Made by a program: the position numbers and the translations under genes
Assembly: GCF_028830055.1 (NCBI RefSeq)
Contig: NZ_CP101655.1
Coordinates: forward strand, 2,498,051-2,562,050
Origin: Pseudomonas serboccidentalis
GTDB lineage: Bacteria; Pseudomonadota; Gammaproteobacteria; Pseudomonadales; Pseudomonadaceae
DNA: 64,000 bases
Reading direction: 5' to 3'
Notes under the pieces: model-generated
Told to the model about the DNA's origin: nothing
The model's input: only the letters and a program-made list of their open reading frames with translations
Databases searched by the model: none
Shown: in pieces, positions 25,653-35,644 of the stretch
Layout: every line of letters begins with the position of its first letter
Position numbering within the stretch: position 1 is the stretch's first letter

Positions 25653-26525
25653 ATGATTCGACCTCAATTGCCGCTCAATGCACTGCGCGCGTTCGAAGCT
25701 TCGGCGCGGCATCTGAGCTTTACCCGTGCCGCCGTGGAGCTGTGCGTGACCCAGGCGGCGGTGAGCCATCAGGTCAAAAGCCTCGAAGCGCAACTCAACG
25801 TCACCCTGTTCAAGCGCCTGCCACGCGGGCTGATGCTCACCGGTGAAGGCGAAACCCTGTTGCCGGTGCTGACGACCTCGTTCGATCACATTGCGCAGAT
25901 GCTCGAACGTCTGGCCGGTGGACAATACCGCGAAACGTTGACCGTCGGGGCGGTGGGGACGTTCGCGGTCGGCTGGTTGTTGCCGCGGCTGGCGGACTTT
26001 GAGGCGAAACATCCGCTGGTCGACTTGCGCCTGTCGACGCACAACAATCGGGTCGACGTCGCTGCCGAAGGGCTGGATTATGCGATTCGTTTCGGTGCCG
26101 GGGCGTGGCATGGCATCGAGGCCACGCGACTGCTCGACGCTCCACTGTCGGTGCTGTGCGTGCCGGAAATCGCCCGGCAACTGCACACGCCGGGGGATCT
26201 GCTGCAGCAGCGCTTGCTGCGCTCCTATCGCACCGATGAATGGCCGGAATGGTTTCACGCTGCCGGCCTGGCGACCCACGCGGCACCGCCGCAGAGCATT
26301 GTGTTCGACTCATCGCTGGCGATGATGGAGGCCGCGCTGCAGGGCAGCGGGGTGGCGCTGGCGCCGCCGTTGATGTTCGCCCGGCAACTGGCGGCGGACG
26401 TGATTCGCCAGCCGTTTGCGATTGAAATCACCACCGGCAGCTATTGGCTGACGCGGTTGCAATCGCGGTCGGAAACGGCGGCGATGACGGCGTTCAAACA
26501 GTGGCTGCTACAAATCACTGCCTGA
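25653..26525 (+). CDS. ampR: LysR-type regulator AmpR
   Basis: This 290-residue protein begins MIRPQLPLNALRAFEASARHLSFTRAAVELCVTQAAVSHQVKSLE, a signature helix-turn-helix of the AmpR/GcvA branch, and has a C-terminal effector domain. In the known system AmpR activates ampC when muropeptides accumulate. Position and sequence fit: the gene is divergent from ampC across about 160 bases, which must hold the shared operator. The ATG at 25653 was chosen over a TTG at 25641 as it matches the family. Confidence 0.92.
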   Translation: MIRPQLPLNALRAFEASARHLSFTRAAVELCVTQAAVSHQVKSLEAQLNVTLFKRLPRGLMLTGEGETLLPVLTTSFDHIAQMLERLAGGQYRETLTVGAVGTFAVGWLLPRLADFEAKHPLVDLRLSTHNNRVDVAAEGLDYAIRFGAGAWHGIEATRLLDAPLSVLCVPEIARQLHTPGDLLQQRLLRSYRTDEWPEWFHAAGLATHAAPPQSIVFDSSLAMMEAALQGSGVALAPPLMFARQLAADVIRQPFAIEITTGSYWLTRLQSRSETAAMTAFKQWLLQITA

Positions 26526-26536
26526 CACAAAACCCT

Positions 26537-26622
26537 TGTAGGAGCTGCCGCAGGCTGCGATCTTTTGACTTTGATTTTTGAAGATCAAGATCAAAAGATC
26601 GCAGCCTGCGGCAGCTCCTACA
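26537..26622. repeat. Paired palindromic repeat, GTAGGAGCTGCCG family
   Basis: Inverted copies of TGTAGGAGCTGCCGCAGGC lie between convergent ampR and gudD. Confidence 0.85.
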
Positions 26623-26642
26623 GGGGAAGCATCAGCAGCGCA

Positions 26643-27986
26643 TCAACGCACCAGGCACGGCCGCTTGTTATCGAACGTCCACCCCGGAATCAAGAACTGC
26701 ATCGCCACGCTGTCATCCCGTGCGCCGAGGCCCATGCCTTTGTAGAGTTCGTGGGCCTTGGCCAGTTGATCCATGTCCAGCTCCACGCCCAGCCCCGGTT
26801 TGGTTGGCACCTGCACACAGCCGTCGACAATCTGTAGCGGCGCCTTGGTCAGGCGCTGGCCGTCCTGCCAGATCCAGTGGGTGTCGATGGCGGTGATGTC
26901 ACCCGGTGCCGCCGCCGCGACATGGGTAAACATCGCCAGGGAGATATCGAAGTGGTTGTTGGAGTGCGAACCCCAGGTCAGCCCCCACTCATGGCACAAC
27001 TGCGCGACACGCACCGAGCCCTGCATGGTCCAGAAGTGCGGGTCGGCCAGCGGAATGTCCACCGACTGCAACTGGATCGCGTGGCCCATCTCGCGCCAGT
27101 CGGTGGCGATCATGTTGGTCGCCGTCTTCAGCCCGGTGGCGCGGCGGAATTCGGCCATGACTTCGCGCCCTGAGTAACCGTTTTCCGCACCGCACGGGTC
27201 TTCGGCGTAAGCCAGCACGTGATGCTGGTCGCGGCACAGGCGGATCGCTTCTTTCAGTGACCAGGCGCCGTTCGGATCAAGGGTGATGCGCGCGTCCGGG
27301 AAGCGTTCGGCCAGCGCTGTCACGGCTTCGATTTCCGCATCGCCACTGAGTACGCCGCCCTTGAGTTTGAAGTCCTTGAAGCCGTATTTCGCTTGGGCGG
27401 CTTCGGCCAGGCGCACCACCGCTTCGGCGGTCATGGCCTTCTCGTGTCGCACGCGGAACCAGTCGTTATCGGCGTCCGGTTCGCGGCGGTAGGCGAGGCT
27501 GGTTTCGCGCTGATCGCCAACGTAGAACAGATAACCGAGCATCTTCACTTCATTGCGTTGCTGGCCTTCGCCGAGCAATGCCGCAACCGGTACGTCGAGG
27601 TATTGGCCGAGCAAGTCGAGCAGGGCGGCTTCGAGCCCGGTGACGGCGTGGATGGTGATGCGCAGGTCGAACGTCTGCAGGCCACGACCGCCGGCATCAC
27701 GCTCGGCGAAGGTCTGGCGCACCTGATTGAGGATTCTCTGATAGTTGCCGATGGGGCTGCCGATCACCAGGCTGCGGGCGTCTTCCAGCGTCTGGCGGAT
27801 GCGTTCGCCACCGGGCACTTCACCGACGCCGGTGTGACCGGCGTTGTCTTTGAGAATGACGATGTTGCGGGTGAAAAACGGCCCATGGGCGCCGCTCAGA
27901 TTGAGCAGCATGCCGTCGTGACCGGCCACCGGAATGACCTGCATGTCAGTGATGATCGGTGCTTTGGCGGTGTCGTGTGCAGTCAT
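26643..27986 (-). CDS. gudD: Glucarate dehydratase
   Basis: This 447-residue enolase-superfamily enzyme has the mandelate-racemase-type barrel. The catalytic Lys pair lies in [12 protein letters not shown], metal ligands in [16 protein letters not shown] and [10 protein letters not shown], and the base His in [12 protein letters not shown]. It dehydrates D-glucarate (or L-idarate) to 5-keto-4-deoxy-D-glucarate. The ATG at 27986 ([10 protein letters not shown]) follows AAGGA by seven bases; ATG codons further upstream (28013) lack such a site. It is the second gene after the gudP transporter, with 35 bases between them. Confidence 0.94.
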   Translation of the reverse strand: MTAHDTAKAPIITDMQVIPVAGHDGMLLNLSGAHGPFFTRNIVILKDNAGHTGVGEVPGGERIRQTLEDARSLVIGSPIGNYQRILNQVRQTFAERDAGGRGLQTFDLRITIHAVTGLEAALLDLLGQYLDVPVAALLGEGQQRNEVKMLGYLFYVGDQRETSLAYRREPDADNDWFRVRHEKAMTAEAVVRLAEAAQAKYGFKDFKLKGGVLSGDAEIEAVTALAERFPDARITLDPNGAWSLKEAIRLCRDQHHVLAYAEDPCGAENGYSGREVMAEFRRATGLKTATNMIATDWREMGHAIQLQSVDIPLADPHFWTMQGSVRVAQLCHEWGLTWGSHSNNHFDISLAMFTHVAAAAPGDITAIDTHWIWQDGQRLTKAPLQIVDGCVQVPTKPGLGVELDMDQLAKAHELYKGMGLGARDDSVAMQFLIPGWTFDNKRPCLVR

Positions 27987-28021
27987 GTTTTTATCCTTGT
28001 CAGCATTCATCAAAACAGAAG

Positions 28022-29368
28022 TCAGGCGTGTTTCGCCGCGGCTTCGGCCACGGCGAGGTCAGCAGCGGACTTGGGGGTGGTGCGCGCGGCGAAGACGATG
28101 ATTGCGGCGATGATCGAGGTCGCGGCCAAACCGTAGAGACCGCCTTGAATCGAGCCGGTGTGCTCTTCGAGCAGGCCGAAAGTGGTCGGCGCGACGAAGC
28201 CGCCGAGGTTGCCCACCGAATTGATCAGCGCAATCACCGCTGCGGCGATCCGCGCGTCCAGATACGCCTGCGGAATCGGCCAGAACAGTGACGAAGCGGA
28301 TTTGAAGCCCAGTGCCGCAAAACAGATCGCGACAAAGGCGAAGATCGGCCCGCCGGTGGTGGACATGAACATTCCCGCCGCCGCGATCAACAGCGCGGTC
28401 GCCACCCAGGCCTGCTGGTGCTTCCACTTGGCCGAGAAGGCTGCGAAGGCGTACATGCCGATGATCGACAGCAACCACGGAATCGAGTTGAACAACCCGA
28501 CCTGGAAGTCACTCATTTCGCCCATTTTCTTGATGATGCTAGGCAGCCAGAACGTTGCGGCGTAGATCGTCAACTGGATGAAAAAGTAGATCAGGCAAAA
28601 CAGAATGATCTGCCGGTCCTTGAGCAGTTTGCCCATCGATGGCCGGATCGGCGTCGCGGCTTCGCGGGCCTTCTGTTCATCGTCGATGGCCGTGACCAGC
28701 GCATCCTGTTCGGCGCGGGTCAGCCATTTGGCGTCGTGGGGTTTGGCATCGAGCCAGAACCAGACGAACACACAGAGCCCGACCGAAAACATCCCTTCGA
28801 TGAAGTACATCCACTGCCAGCCGTGCATGCCCAGGCCGTTGATCTGCAACAGCAGGCCGGACAGCGGGCCGGAGATCAGCGAGGCGACTGCCGAACCGCT
28901 GAGGAAAATCGCGATCGCCTTGCCGCGTTCGGCTCCCGGCAGCCAGCGGGTGAAGTAGTAGATCACCCCGGGAAAGAACCCGGCCTCGGCCACGCCGAGC
29001 AGGAAACGCAGGATGTAAAAGTGCGTTTCGTTCTGGATGAACGCCATGCCGGCGGCGACCAGACCCCAGGTGAGCATGATGCGGGTCAGCCAGATACGCG
29101 CGCCGACTTTCTGCAAGAGCATGTTGGACGGGACTTCGAACAGCGCGTAACCGATGAAGAACAGGCCGGCACCGAAGCCGTAGGCGGCGGCACCAATGCC
29201 CAGATCGTGTTCCATGTGGGTGCGGACGAAACCGATGTTCACCCGGTCAATGTAATTGACGATGAACATGATCACGAAGAGCGGCAGGACGTGGCGTTTC
29301 ACTTTCGAGATGGCAGAGGCGAGTGTCGAGTCGACGCCCTCGTTCATCCCGGAGACGGAGGTTTTCAC
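28022..29368 (-). CDS. gudP: MFS D-glucarate/galactarate transporter
   Basis: This 448-residue protein of about 12 helices belongs to the anion:cation symporter (ACS) branch of the major facilitator superfamily ([64 protein letters not shown]). The start is probably GTG at 29368, eight bases after GGGAG; an ATG at 29347 is possible. Linkage to gudD and an FCD regulator supports aldarate uptake. Confidence 0.9.
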   Translation of the reverse strand: MKTSVSGMNEGVDSTLASAISKVKRHVLPLFVIMFIVNYIDRVNIGFVRTHMEHDLGIGAAAYGFGAGLFFIGYALFEVPSNMLLQKVGARIWLTRIMLTWGLVAAGMAFIQNETHFYILRFLLGVAEAGFFPGVIYYFTRWLPGAERGKAIAIFLSGSAVASLISGPLSGLLLQINGLGMHGWQWMYFIEGMFSVGLCVFVWFWLDAKPHDAKWLTRAEQDALVTAIDDEQKAREAATPIRPSMGKLLKDRQIILFCLIYFFIQLTIYAATFWLPSIIKKMGEMSDFQVGLFNSIPWLLSIIGMYAFAAFSAKWKHQQAWVATALLIAAAGMFMSTTGGPIFAFVAICFAALGFKSASSLFWPIPQAYLDARIAAAVIALINSVGNLGGFVAPTTFGLLEEHTGSIQGGLYGLAATSIIAAIIVFAARTTPKSAADLAVAEAAAKHA

Positions 29369-29429
29369 TTGGTTTTCTCCCACTGATTATTTTTATGCGG
29401 GGTAGGGCTGGGTGCTGCGTTGTTGATAG

Positions 29430-29461
29430 ACATCATACAACTGAGATTTTTTGTCCTACAA
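29430..29461. promoter_or_regulatory. FadR-type operator sites upstream of gudP
   Basis: TTGTCCTACAA (29451-29461) is a perfect TTGT-N3-ACAA inverted repeat, matching the TNGTNNNACNA consensus of the FadR/FCD regulator branch. A weaker copy, ACATCATACAA, lies at 29430-29440. They sit 60-90 bases before the gudP start, where a repressor would block transcription. Confidence 0.6.
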
Positions 29462-29637
29462 GTGGGGGAGAACGATTAAATTTGCCTGGCGGGCAAATTT
29501 TTTATGCCTTTTTATCGATTTGTCCCGTATTTGTTAGGTTTTGTTGGCTGTTGCGGTCGTGCGTCACAATCATTCGAGGCTGAGCCTCAAGCAGGTGTTC
29601 GGCCTGACGTGTGCGAGATTTTTGGTTTTATTGAGTG

Positions 29638-29648
29638 TTGTCATACAA
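29638..29648. promoter_or_regulatory. FadR-type operator upstream of the FCD regulator gene
   Basis: TTGTCATACAA is the same inverted repeat as at 29451 and lies about 90 bases before the regulator start, suggesting autoregulation and joint control with gudP-gudD. The rest of the 365-base divergent region shows no gene. Confidence 0.6.
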
Positions 29649-29734
29649 GTTGAGGGTTATTTCAACGCTAAAATCAATCTCGTCTGCCATTGCGCAATGC
29701 TACGATCCGCAAGCCCCGATGACCGGAAACGACC

Positions 29735-30448
29735 ATGCAAGAAGAACTCGACGCCCCTGCCCGCAAACGTGCGCATAACCTTGCGCATGATCTGGTGGAG
29801 AAACTGACCCAGAGCATCCTGCTCGGCCAGATGTCGCCCGGCGACAAGCTGCCGTCGGAGAACGCCATCGTCCAGGAGCACGGCGTCAGTCGCACGGTGG
29901 TGCGCGAGGCGATTTCCAAATTGCAGGCGTCGGGACTGGTCGAGACGCGGCACGGCATCGGCACATTCGTCATCGAGCGCGCTGCCGAGCAGGGCTTGCG
30001 CCTGAATGTCGATACCGCGCTCGGCGTGCGCAGCATTCTTGAATTGCGCATGGGCCTGGAGACGCAGGCGGCCGCGTTGGCGGCGCAACGGCGCAGCGAA
30101 CAGCAATTGCTGCAAATGCGTCAGGCGCTGGATGACTATCAGCGCCTTTTGGACAGCAACGACAGTTGCGTCGAGGCCGATCGACGTTTTCATCTGCTGA
30201 TCGCCGAAGCCACCGGCAACGTCTGCTTCAGCGAAATCATGCAGCACCTGGGCAACGCGATGATTCCGCGTCAACGACTCAACGCTGCCGAGCGCGGTGC
30301 AGCGGATTTGAGCAAGCTGGGACAGTTGGCCCATCTGGAGCACGAGGCGATCTTGAATGCGATCAAGCGCCAGGATCCGGATGCCGCGCGCGCGGCCATG
30401 TGGCTGCACCTGACTAACAGCCGCGACCGCTTCGGTGCGCAAGGCTGA
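29735..30448 (+). CDS. FadR/GntR (FCD) family regulator of glucarate genes
   Basis: This 237-residue protein has an N-terminal winged helix typical of GntR regulators (GDKLPSENAIVQEHGVSRTVVREAISKLQASGLVETRHGIGTFV) and a C-terminal all-helical FCD ligand domain with metal-binding Asp/His positions (EADRRFHLLIAEATGN, LAHLEHEAIL). It is divergent from gudP-gudD, with shared TTGTNNNACAA sites between them. It probably represses the operon until glucarate or a product binds. Confidence 0.9.
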   Translation: MQEELDAPARKRAHNLAHDLVEKLTQSILLGQMSPGDKLPSENAIVQEHGVSRTVVREAISKLQASGLVETRHGIGTFVIERAAEQGLRLNVDTALGVRSILELRMGLETQAAALAAQRRSEQQLLQMRQALDDYQRLLDSNDSCVEADRRFHLLIAEATGNVCFSEIMQHLGNAMIPRQRLNAAERGAADLSKLGQLAHLEHEAILNAIKRQDPDAARAAMWLHLTNSRDRFGAQG

Positions 30449-30458
30449 TTGCCACTGG

Positions 30459-30518
30459 TCGCGAGCGGGCTCGCTCCCACAGAGGAATGCAGTCCAAATG
30501 TGGGAGCTTGCTCGCGAA
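30459..30518. repeat. Paired REP element, GCGAGC family
   Basis: GTCGCGAGCGGGCTCGCTCCCACAG and GTGGGAGCTTGCTCGCGA face each other at the regulator 3' end. Confidence 0.8.
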
Positions 30519-30548
30519 GAGGTCATCAGCCTCAGTAAAAATCCAGGC

Positions 30549-31442
30549 TCAGACCTCAACCGTTCGCACCACCGCCCGCCGCTCCAGATTCAGCGCCAGC
30601 ACACTGATCAACACCACCACCGACCCCACCAGCACCATCAGGGTCGGCCGCTCGCCCAGACCCAGCGAAGCAATGCCCATCGCCGTCGGCGGGATCAGGT
30701 ACAGGGTCATCGTCGCCCGGCTCAAGTCCACATGCTTGAGCACAAACCCCCAGGCCAGATAAGCCAGCGCACTGGGAAACACCCCCAGCGCCAGCACCGC
30801 CCATTGCACCCGCAACGGCGCCTTCAGCACCGCGTCGCTCAGCCCCGGCAGGTAAATCAGTAACAGCAACGTCCCCGACCACACCGCGTAACACGCCAGG
30901 CTAAAGCCGTCGTAACGCCGGGCGTGATGTTTTTGCAGGGCGAAATAAATGCTCCACGACAGCGCCGCCAGCAGGATCAGCAAGCCATGCGCGTCGATCT
31001 GCCCCAGGCCGCGATCAGCGCTGACCACGATCACCACGCCGATCAGCCCCAGCAGCACACACCCCCAGCGCCAGGCACTGACCTGATCCTTGAACACGTA
31101 TCGCGCCAGCAATGTGCTGAACAACGGGCTCGACTGCGCCAGTACGCTGGAGGCGCCGGCACTGACGCTTTGCTGGCCGATGTTCAGCGCCACGTGATGC
31201 AGGCTGACGGCGAAGAATCCCAACGCGAACAGCATCGGCACATCGCGCCGCTGCGGCAGGCGAATGCCCTTGAACGCTGCAATCGCGGCCATGAACAGCG
31301 ACGCCAGCAGAAACCGCAGCAACGCCAGATGCCCGGGCTCATAAGCGTGCAGGCCGAGGTGAATGCCGGTCGGCGAATAGGCCCAGCAGCCGACCACGAA
31401 CGCCATGGCCAGGACGATTTTCAAGGAGGAGGGGGACGGCAT
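30549..31442 (-). CDS. EamA/DMT family transporter
   Basis: This 297-residue protein with ten predicted helices is built of two EamA repeats (GCWAYSPTGIHLGLHAYEPGHLALLRFLLASLFM and LAYLAWGFVLKHVDLSRATMTLYLIPPTAMGIASLGLGE). Members export amino acids and other metabolites. The ATG at 31442 starts just before the first helix and has an AGGAGG-rich region upstream; the longer reading at 31529 overlaps the promoter of the divergent LysR gene. The LysR gene is its likely regulator. Confidence 0.85.
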   Translation of the reverse strand: MPSPSSLKIVLAMAFVVGCWAYSPTGIHLGLHAYEPGHLALLRFLLASLFMAAIAAFKGIRLPQRRDVPMLFALGFFAVSLHHVALNIGQQSVSAGASSVLAQSSPLFSTLLARYVFKDQVSAWRWGCVLLGLIGVVIVVSADRGLGQIDAHGLLILLAALSWSIYFALQKHHARRYDGFSLACYAVWSGTLLLLIYLPGLSDAVLKAPLRVQWAVLALGVFPSALAYLAWGFVLKHVDLSRATMTLYLIPPTAMGIASLGLGERPTLMVLVGSVVVLISVLALNLERRAVVRTVEV

Positions 31443-31543
31443 GATGGGCGCACCAGAGGGGTTGATGCGCCGAGTATCCGGTCGGGCAATCATTCGCCAC
31501 AACTGACTTATACTGTGCTTAATGTTCACTTTGAGTGATGAAT

Positions 31544-32407
31544 ATGGAGCTGGCGCAGATCCGCATGTTCAAGTCCGTGGCCGATGAGGGCAGCATTACC
31601 CGGGCCGCGGAAAAGTTGTTTTGCGTGCCGTCGAACATCACCGCGCGGATCAAGGCGCTGGAGGCGGAACTCGGTGTGGCGCTGTTTCTGCGCGAGGGGC
31701 GCGGGCTGCGGATCAGCCCGGCGGGGCAGACATTTCTGGCGTATGCCGAAAAGATTCTGGCGCTGACCACCGAAGCCAAGCGTGCGCTCGATCCTGCCGC
31801 CGAGCCGTCCGGCCCGCTGCGTATCGGCGCCATCGAGTCCTCGGCCACCGGGCGTTTGCCGCGGCTGTTGGCGAAATTTCACCAGCGCTACCCGCAAGTG
31901 GCGCTGGAGTTGACCACCGGCACCTGGGGCCAGTTGCTCGACGACACCGTCAACCATCGCCTCGACGGCGCCATCGTTGCGGTGGACGTCGAGCGCTCAC
32001 AGCTCAAACGCACGCCGATGTACCGCGAAGAACTGCTGTTGATTGCCTCGACGTCATTCGGGCCGGTGCGCGACATCCATGATCTGCAGGACAAAACCGT
32101 GTTCATGTGGCCGCAGGGCTGCCCGTATCGGGCGGCGCTGGAGCACTGGTTGTTGCGTCAGGGGCAGGCGCTGCCGATTGTCAGCCTGGCGAGTTATGGG
32201 GCGATTGTCGGTTGCGTGAGTGCCGGTGCCGGGGTCGCACTGGTGCCCAAAGGCGTGTTCGAGCAGTACGCCAAGGGGGCCGGGTGTGTCGGCTATGAAT
32301 TCCCCGAGCTGACGGCCATCGACAACCTGTTCTACTGGCATGAAAACGCCGGGGTACACCCGGCGCGTGAGGCGTTTGTGGCGATGTTGCGCGAAGAATT
32401 TGCATGA
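31544..32407 (+). CDS. LysR-type regulator
   Basis: This 287-residue regulator begins MELAQIRMFKSVADEGSITRAAEKLFCVPSNITARIKALEAELGVALF, the helix-turn-helix of the family, with a C-terminal periplasmic-binding-like effector domain. In-frame ATGs at 31538 and 31544 are possible; weak GAG spacing favours 31544. It lies divergent from the EamA transporter across about 100 bases, so it most likely controls it. Confidence 0.9.
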   Translation: MELAQIRMFKSVADEGSITRAAEKLFCVPSNITARIKALEAELGVALFLREGRGLRISPAGQTFLAYAEKILALTTEAKRALDPAAEPSGPLRIGAIESSATGRLPRLLAKFHQRYPQVALELTTGTWGQLLDDTVNHRLDGAIVAVDVERSQLKRTPMYREELLLIASTSFGPVRDIHDLQDKTVFMWPQGCPYRAALEHWLLRQGQALPIVSLASYGAIVGCVSAGAGVALVPKGVFEQYAKGAGCVGYEFPELTAIDNLFYWHENAGVHPAREAFVAMLREEFA

Positions 32408-32430
32408 TCCCGCTACGCGCATCATGCCCT

Positions 32431-32518
32431 CTGTAGGAGCTGCCGCAGGCTGCGATCTGTTGATTTTTTTATTGAAAAAACAAGATCAAAAGATCGCAGC
32501 CTGCGGCAGCTCCTACAG
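32431..32518. repeat. Paired palindromic repeat, GTAGGAGCTGCCG family
   Basis: Inverted CTGTAGGAGCTGCCGCAGGC copies with an AT-rich loop between convergent LysR and trhP genes. Confidence 0.85.
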
Positions 32519-32526
32519 GGAGGGAT

Positions 32527-33861
32527 TCAGGAAGTCAGGTCACGCATCAACAAGCCAAAGCGCAAATCCACTGCATCCGGAATCGGCAGGTACACCGTGT
32601 GCCCGTCCCCCGGCGCAATTTCGATCACTTCACCTTTAAGGTTCTGCAACTGGTGCAGATCGAAGTGAAAGTTGCCCTTGGGCGTCATCAGCTCCAGATG
32701 GTCGCCCAGTGCAAAGCGGTTCTTCACCTTGACCTCGGCCAGTCGGTCGCGGCGTTCGCCGGTCAACTCACCGACGAATTGCTGGCGCTCCGACACCGAG
32801 CTGCCGTGCTGATAGTTCTGGTATTCGTCATGCACATGCCGGCGCAGGAAACCCTCGGTGTAGCCGCGCTGCGCCAGTGATTCCAGATCGGTCATCAGGC
32901 TGCGATCGAATTCGCGCCCAGCCACCGCATCGTCGATCGCCCGGCGATAGACCTGCGTGGTGCGCGCGCAATAGAAGTGCGACTTGGTGCGACCTTCGAT
33001 CTTCAGCGAATGCACGCCCATGCGGGTCAGGCGTTCGACGTGCTGCACCGCGCGCAGATCCTTGGCGTTCATGATGTAGGTGCCGTGCTCGTCCTCGAAG
33101 GCGGGCATCAGTTCGTCCGGGCGATTGGCTTCCTGCAGCAGGAACACCTGATCGGTCGGCGCGCCGATGCCCAGCGTCGGCTCCGGCTGGAAGGTCTGCA
33201 CGATCTCGCCGAGCTGATTTTCCGTGGCCTCCTGCGCCGAGTATTTCCAGCGGCAAGCGTTGGTGCAGGTGCCCTGGTTGGCGTCGCGCTTGTTCATGTA
33301 GCCCGACAGCAGGCAGCGCCCGGAGTAGGCCATGCACAGCGCACCGTGAACGAACACTTCCAGCTCCATGCCCGGCACCTGCTCGCGGATTTCGCCGATT
33401 TCCTCCAGCGACAATTCCCGCGAGAGGATGATCCGGCTCAGCCCCTGTTGTTGCCAGAACTCGACGCTCGCCCAGTTCACCGTATTCGCCTGCACCGAGA
33501 GGTGGATCGGCATCTGCGGAAAATGCCGGCGCACCAGCATGATCAGCCCCGGGTCGGACATGATCAGCGCGTCCGGCGCCATCTCGATCACGGGCGCCAG
33601 GTCCTTGAGGAAGGTCTTCAGCTTGGCGTTGTGCGGGGCGATGTTGACCACCACATAGAAACGCTTGCCCTGCGCCTGCGCTTCGCGAATACCGAGGGCG
33701 AGGTTGGCGTGGTCGAACTCGTTGTTGCGCACCCGCAGGCTGTAACGCGGCTGGCCGGCGTAGACCGCATCGGCGCCGTAGGCGAAGGCATAGCGCATGT
33801 TCTTCAGGGTGCCAGCGGGGGCGAGCAGCTCCGGGGCGGCGTGGGGGAGGTCGGGGATCAT
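32527..33861 (-). CDS. trhP: tRNA 5-hydroxyuridine modification protein TrhP (peptidase U32 family, YegQ)
   Basis: This 444-residue protein carries the U32 signature EVFVHGALCMAYSGRCLLS, followed by the Cys-rich GTCTNACRWKY that can bind an iron-sulfur cluster. The C-terminal half has a small beta-domain (DHLELMTPKGNFHFDLHQLQNLKGE). Members of this branch (YegQ/TrhP) hydroxylate U34 of certain tRNAs using prephenate, in complex with others. The true substrate here is inferred from the family. The ATG at 33861 matches the family N-terminus (ELLAPAGTLKNMRYAFAYGADAVY). Confidence 0.9.
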   Translation of the reverse strand: MIPDLPHAAPELLAPAGTLKNMRYAFAYGADAVYAGQPRYSLRVRNNEFDHANLALGIREAQAQGKRFYVVVNIAPHNAKLKTFLKDLAPVIEMAPDALIMSDPGLIMLVRRHFPQMPIHLSVQANTVNWASVEFWQQQGLSRIILSRELSLEEIGEIREQVPGMELEVFVHGALCMAYSGRCLLSGYMNKRDANQGTCTNACRWKYSAQEATENQLGEIVQTFQPEPTLGIGAPTDQVFLLQEANRPDELMPAFEDEHGTYIMNAKDLRAVQHVERLTRMGVHSLKIEGRTKSHFYCARTTQVYRRAIDDAVAGREFDRSLMTDLESLAQRGYTEGFLRRHVHDEYQNYQHGSSVSERQQFVGELTGERRDRLAEVKVKNRFALGDHLELMTPKGNFHFDLHQLQNLKGEVIEIAPGDGHTVYLPIPDAVDLRFGLLMRDLTS

Positions 33862-34106
33862 GGCGGCATCGGTCGCAAAAGCGCGGCAGGGTAGTGCAGT
33901 TGCAACCAGGGTTTATTGATCTGGATCTACCTTTGCACTCAACGGTGTGTCCACCGACAAGAGATTCTCTGCTCGTCAAGGCTGCCGGTGCGTTGAATGC
34001 TGGTCGCGATCGGCAACTATGCTCCATGAACAAAGATGGCACTCGCGCGCGCCCCGGCGGACTAAGGTTCGAGGCGTGCGAGACGCCTGACTGACCTGGA
34101 TCGGAC

Positions 34107-35168
34107 ATGAACGAGAAAACCCTGCAATTCAAATCCCTCACCGTGTTGCTGCTGTTGGTGACGGTCGCCTTCATCTGGGTTCTGCTGCCGTTCTACGGCG
34201 CGGTGTTCTGGGCGGTGATCCTCGGCATTCTGTTTGCGCCGATGCAACGCCGGTTGCAGCTCAAATTCGGCCCGCAACGCAACCTGACGGCGCTCTGTAC
34301 GTTGGGCATTTGCCTGGTCATCGCGATTTTGCCGGTGATCATCCTCAGTGTGTTGCTGGTTCAGGAAGGCGCGACGCTGTACCACAACATCGAAAGCGGC
34401 CAGCTGGACATCGGCGCCTATCTGGCGCAGTTCAAACACAGCCTGCCACCGTACTTTCAGCATTTGCTCGACCGCTTCGGCATGGGCGAACTCAACGAGC
34501 TGCGCGAGAAAATCGTCAAGGCGTCAATGCAAGGCAGCCAGGTGCTGGCCACTCAAGCCTTCAGTTTCGGCCAGGGCACGTTCGAGTTCGTGGTCAGCTT
34601 CGGCATCATGCTGTACCTGCTGTTTTTCTTTCTGCGTGATGGCCCCGAACTGGTGCGCAAGGTCCGTACCGCCGTGCCGCTGGAAGAGAGTCACAAGCGG
34701 CGTTTGCAGTTGAAGTTCAACCGGGTGGTGCGCGCAACGGTGAAGGGCAACCTGGTGGTGGCGATCACTCAGGGGACATTGGGCGGGGCGATTTTCTGGT
34801 TTCTCGACATCCCCAGCGCGTTGCTGTGGGCGGTGTTGATGGGCTTTCTGTCGCTGTTGCCAGCGGTGGGGGCGGGGATCGTCTGGGCGCCGGTGGCGCT
34901 TTACTTCTTGCTCAGCGGGATGATCTGGCAGGGCGTGGTGCTGGCGTTGTTCGGGGTGTTCGTGATCGGCTTGGTCGACAACGTGCTGCGCCCGATTCTG
35001 GTAGGCAAGGACACGCGCATGCCCGATTACATGATTCTGATCTCGACCCTCGGCGGCCTGGCGGTGTTCGGCCTCAACGGTTTCGTGATCGGGCCGCTGA
35101 TCGCCGCGCTGTTCATGTCGAGTTGGGCGCTGTTCATCGAGACCAAACCGAAAGTCCAGTTGCCTTAA
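34107..35168 (+). CDS. AI-2E family transporter
   Basis: This 353-residue protein of seven to eight helices has an N-terminal pair of helices (LTVLLLLVTVAFIWVLLPFYGAVFWAVILGILF), a middle amphipathic stretch, and C-terminal family motifs (VDNVLRPILVGKDTRMPDYMILISTLGGLAVFGLNGFVIGPLIAALF). Members transport diverse solutes and have also been linked to autoinducer export or Na+/H+ exchange; the substrate is unknown. Its stop overlaps the 3' end of a convergent 60-residue gene by four bases. Confidence 0.88.
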   Translation: MNEKTLQFKSLTVLLLLVTVAFIWVLLPFYGAVFWAVILGILFAPMQRRLQLKFGPQRNLTALCTLGICLVIAILPVIILSVLLVQEGATLYHNIESGQLDIGAYLAQFKHSLPPYFQHLLDRFGMGELNELREKIVKASMQGSQVLATQAFSFGQGTFEFVVSFGIMLYLLFFFLRDGPELVRKVRTAVPLEESHKRRLQLKFNRVVRATVKGNLVVAITQGTLGGAIFWFLDIPSALLWAVLMGFLSLLPAVGAGIVWAPVALYFLLSGMIWQGVVLALFGVFVIGLVDNVLRPILVGKDTRMPDYMILISTLGGLAVFGLNGFVIGPLIAALFMSSWALFIETKPKVQLP

Positions 35169-35347
35169 GCATCGAACGGGGTGCTGACCAATTGCTGCGA
35201 CAGGGCCTGCGCCGCGGGCAGCGAAGTGAGCGGGCCGCTGATCGGCTCGCCGTCGCGCACCAGATACCAGCAGGCGAGCAACCCCAGCGCTCTGAGGGAG
35301 GCGGGAACGGCGCTACCGACCACCGACATGATTTGAACCTGAGCCAT
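35165..35347 (-). CDS. Small hypothetical protein (60 residues)
   Basis: MAQVQIMSVVGSAVPASLRALGLLACWYLVRDGEPISGP... is preceded by a GGAGGT ribosome binding site with seven-base spacing, so translation is likely. It is mildly hydrophobic around residues 10-27 (VGSAVPASLRALGLLACWYL), perhaps a single weak membrane segment. Family and function are unknown. The 3' end overlaps the AI-2E gene. Confidence 0.72.
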   Translation of the reverse strand: MAQVQIMSVVGSAVPASLRALGLLACWYLVRDGEPISGPLTSLPAAQALSQQLVSTPFDA

Positions 35348-35449
35348 GACAAGTACCTCCATCCATCTATGGAGCTACCTTATGGATTCGCCGCGCTCAG
35401 GGACAATCAACGCGTTCGATAGTGGTCATTGATGGTGGTGAGGACTGTT

Positions 35450-35644
35450 TCAGTCGACAACCTGGTCCAGCATGTGCACCACTTCGCGCTCGTTGAGCAA
35501 ACCCTTGTGCACGAGATTCTCGGCCAATAGCGAAAGAAACTTGGCGCAGCGGTGGCCTTCCAGGTGCTTGAGTTCGGTCAGCGCGTTGTACACCTTGCTG
35601 GAGGTGCATAAGCCGACGATGCGGTGCGGATTTTGTGTAGGCAT
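35450..35644 (-). CDS. Small hypothetical protein (64 residues)
   Basis: MPTQNPHRIVGLCTSSKVYNALTELKHLEGHRCAKFLSLLAENLVHKGLLNEREVVHMLDQVVD is a helical soluble protein with AAGGA six bases before the ATG. It contains no membrane segment or recognised motif. I do not recognise a family. The region from 35645 to 35832 shows no gene. Confidence 0.7.
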   Translation of the reverse strand: MPTQNPHRIVGLCTSSKVYNALTELKHLEGHRCAKFLSLLAENLVHKGLLNEREVVHMLDQVVD

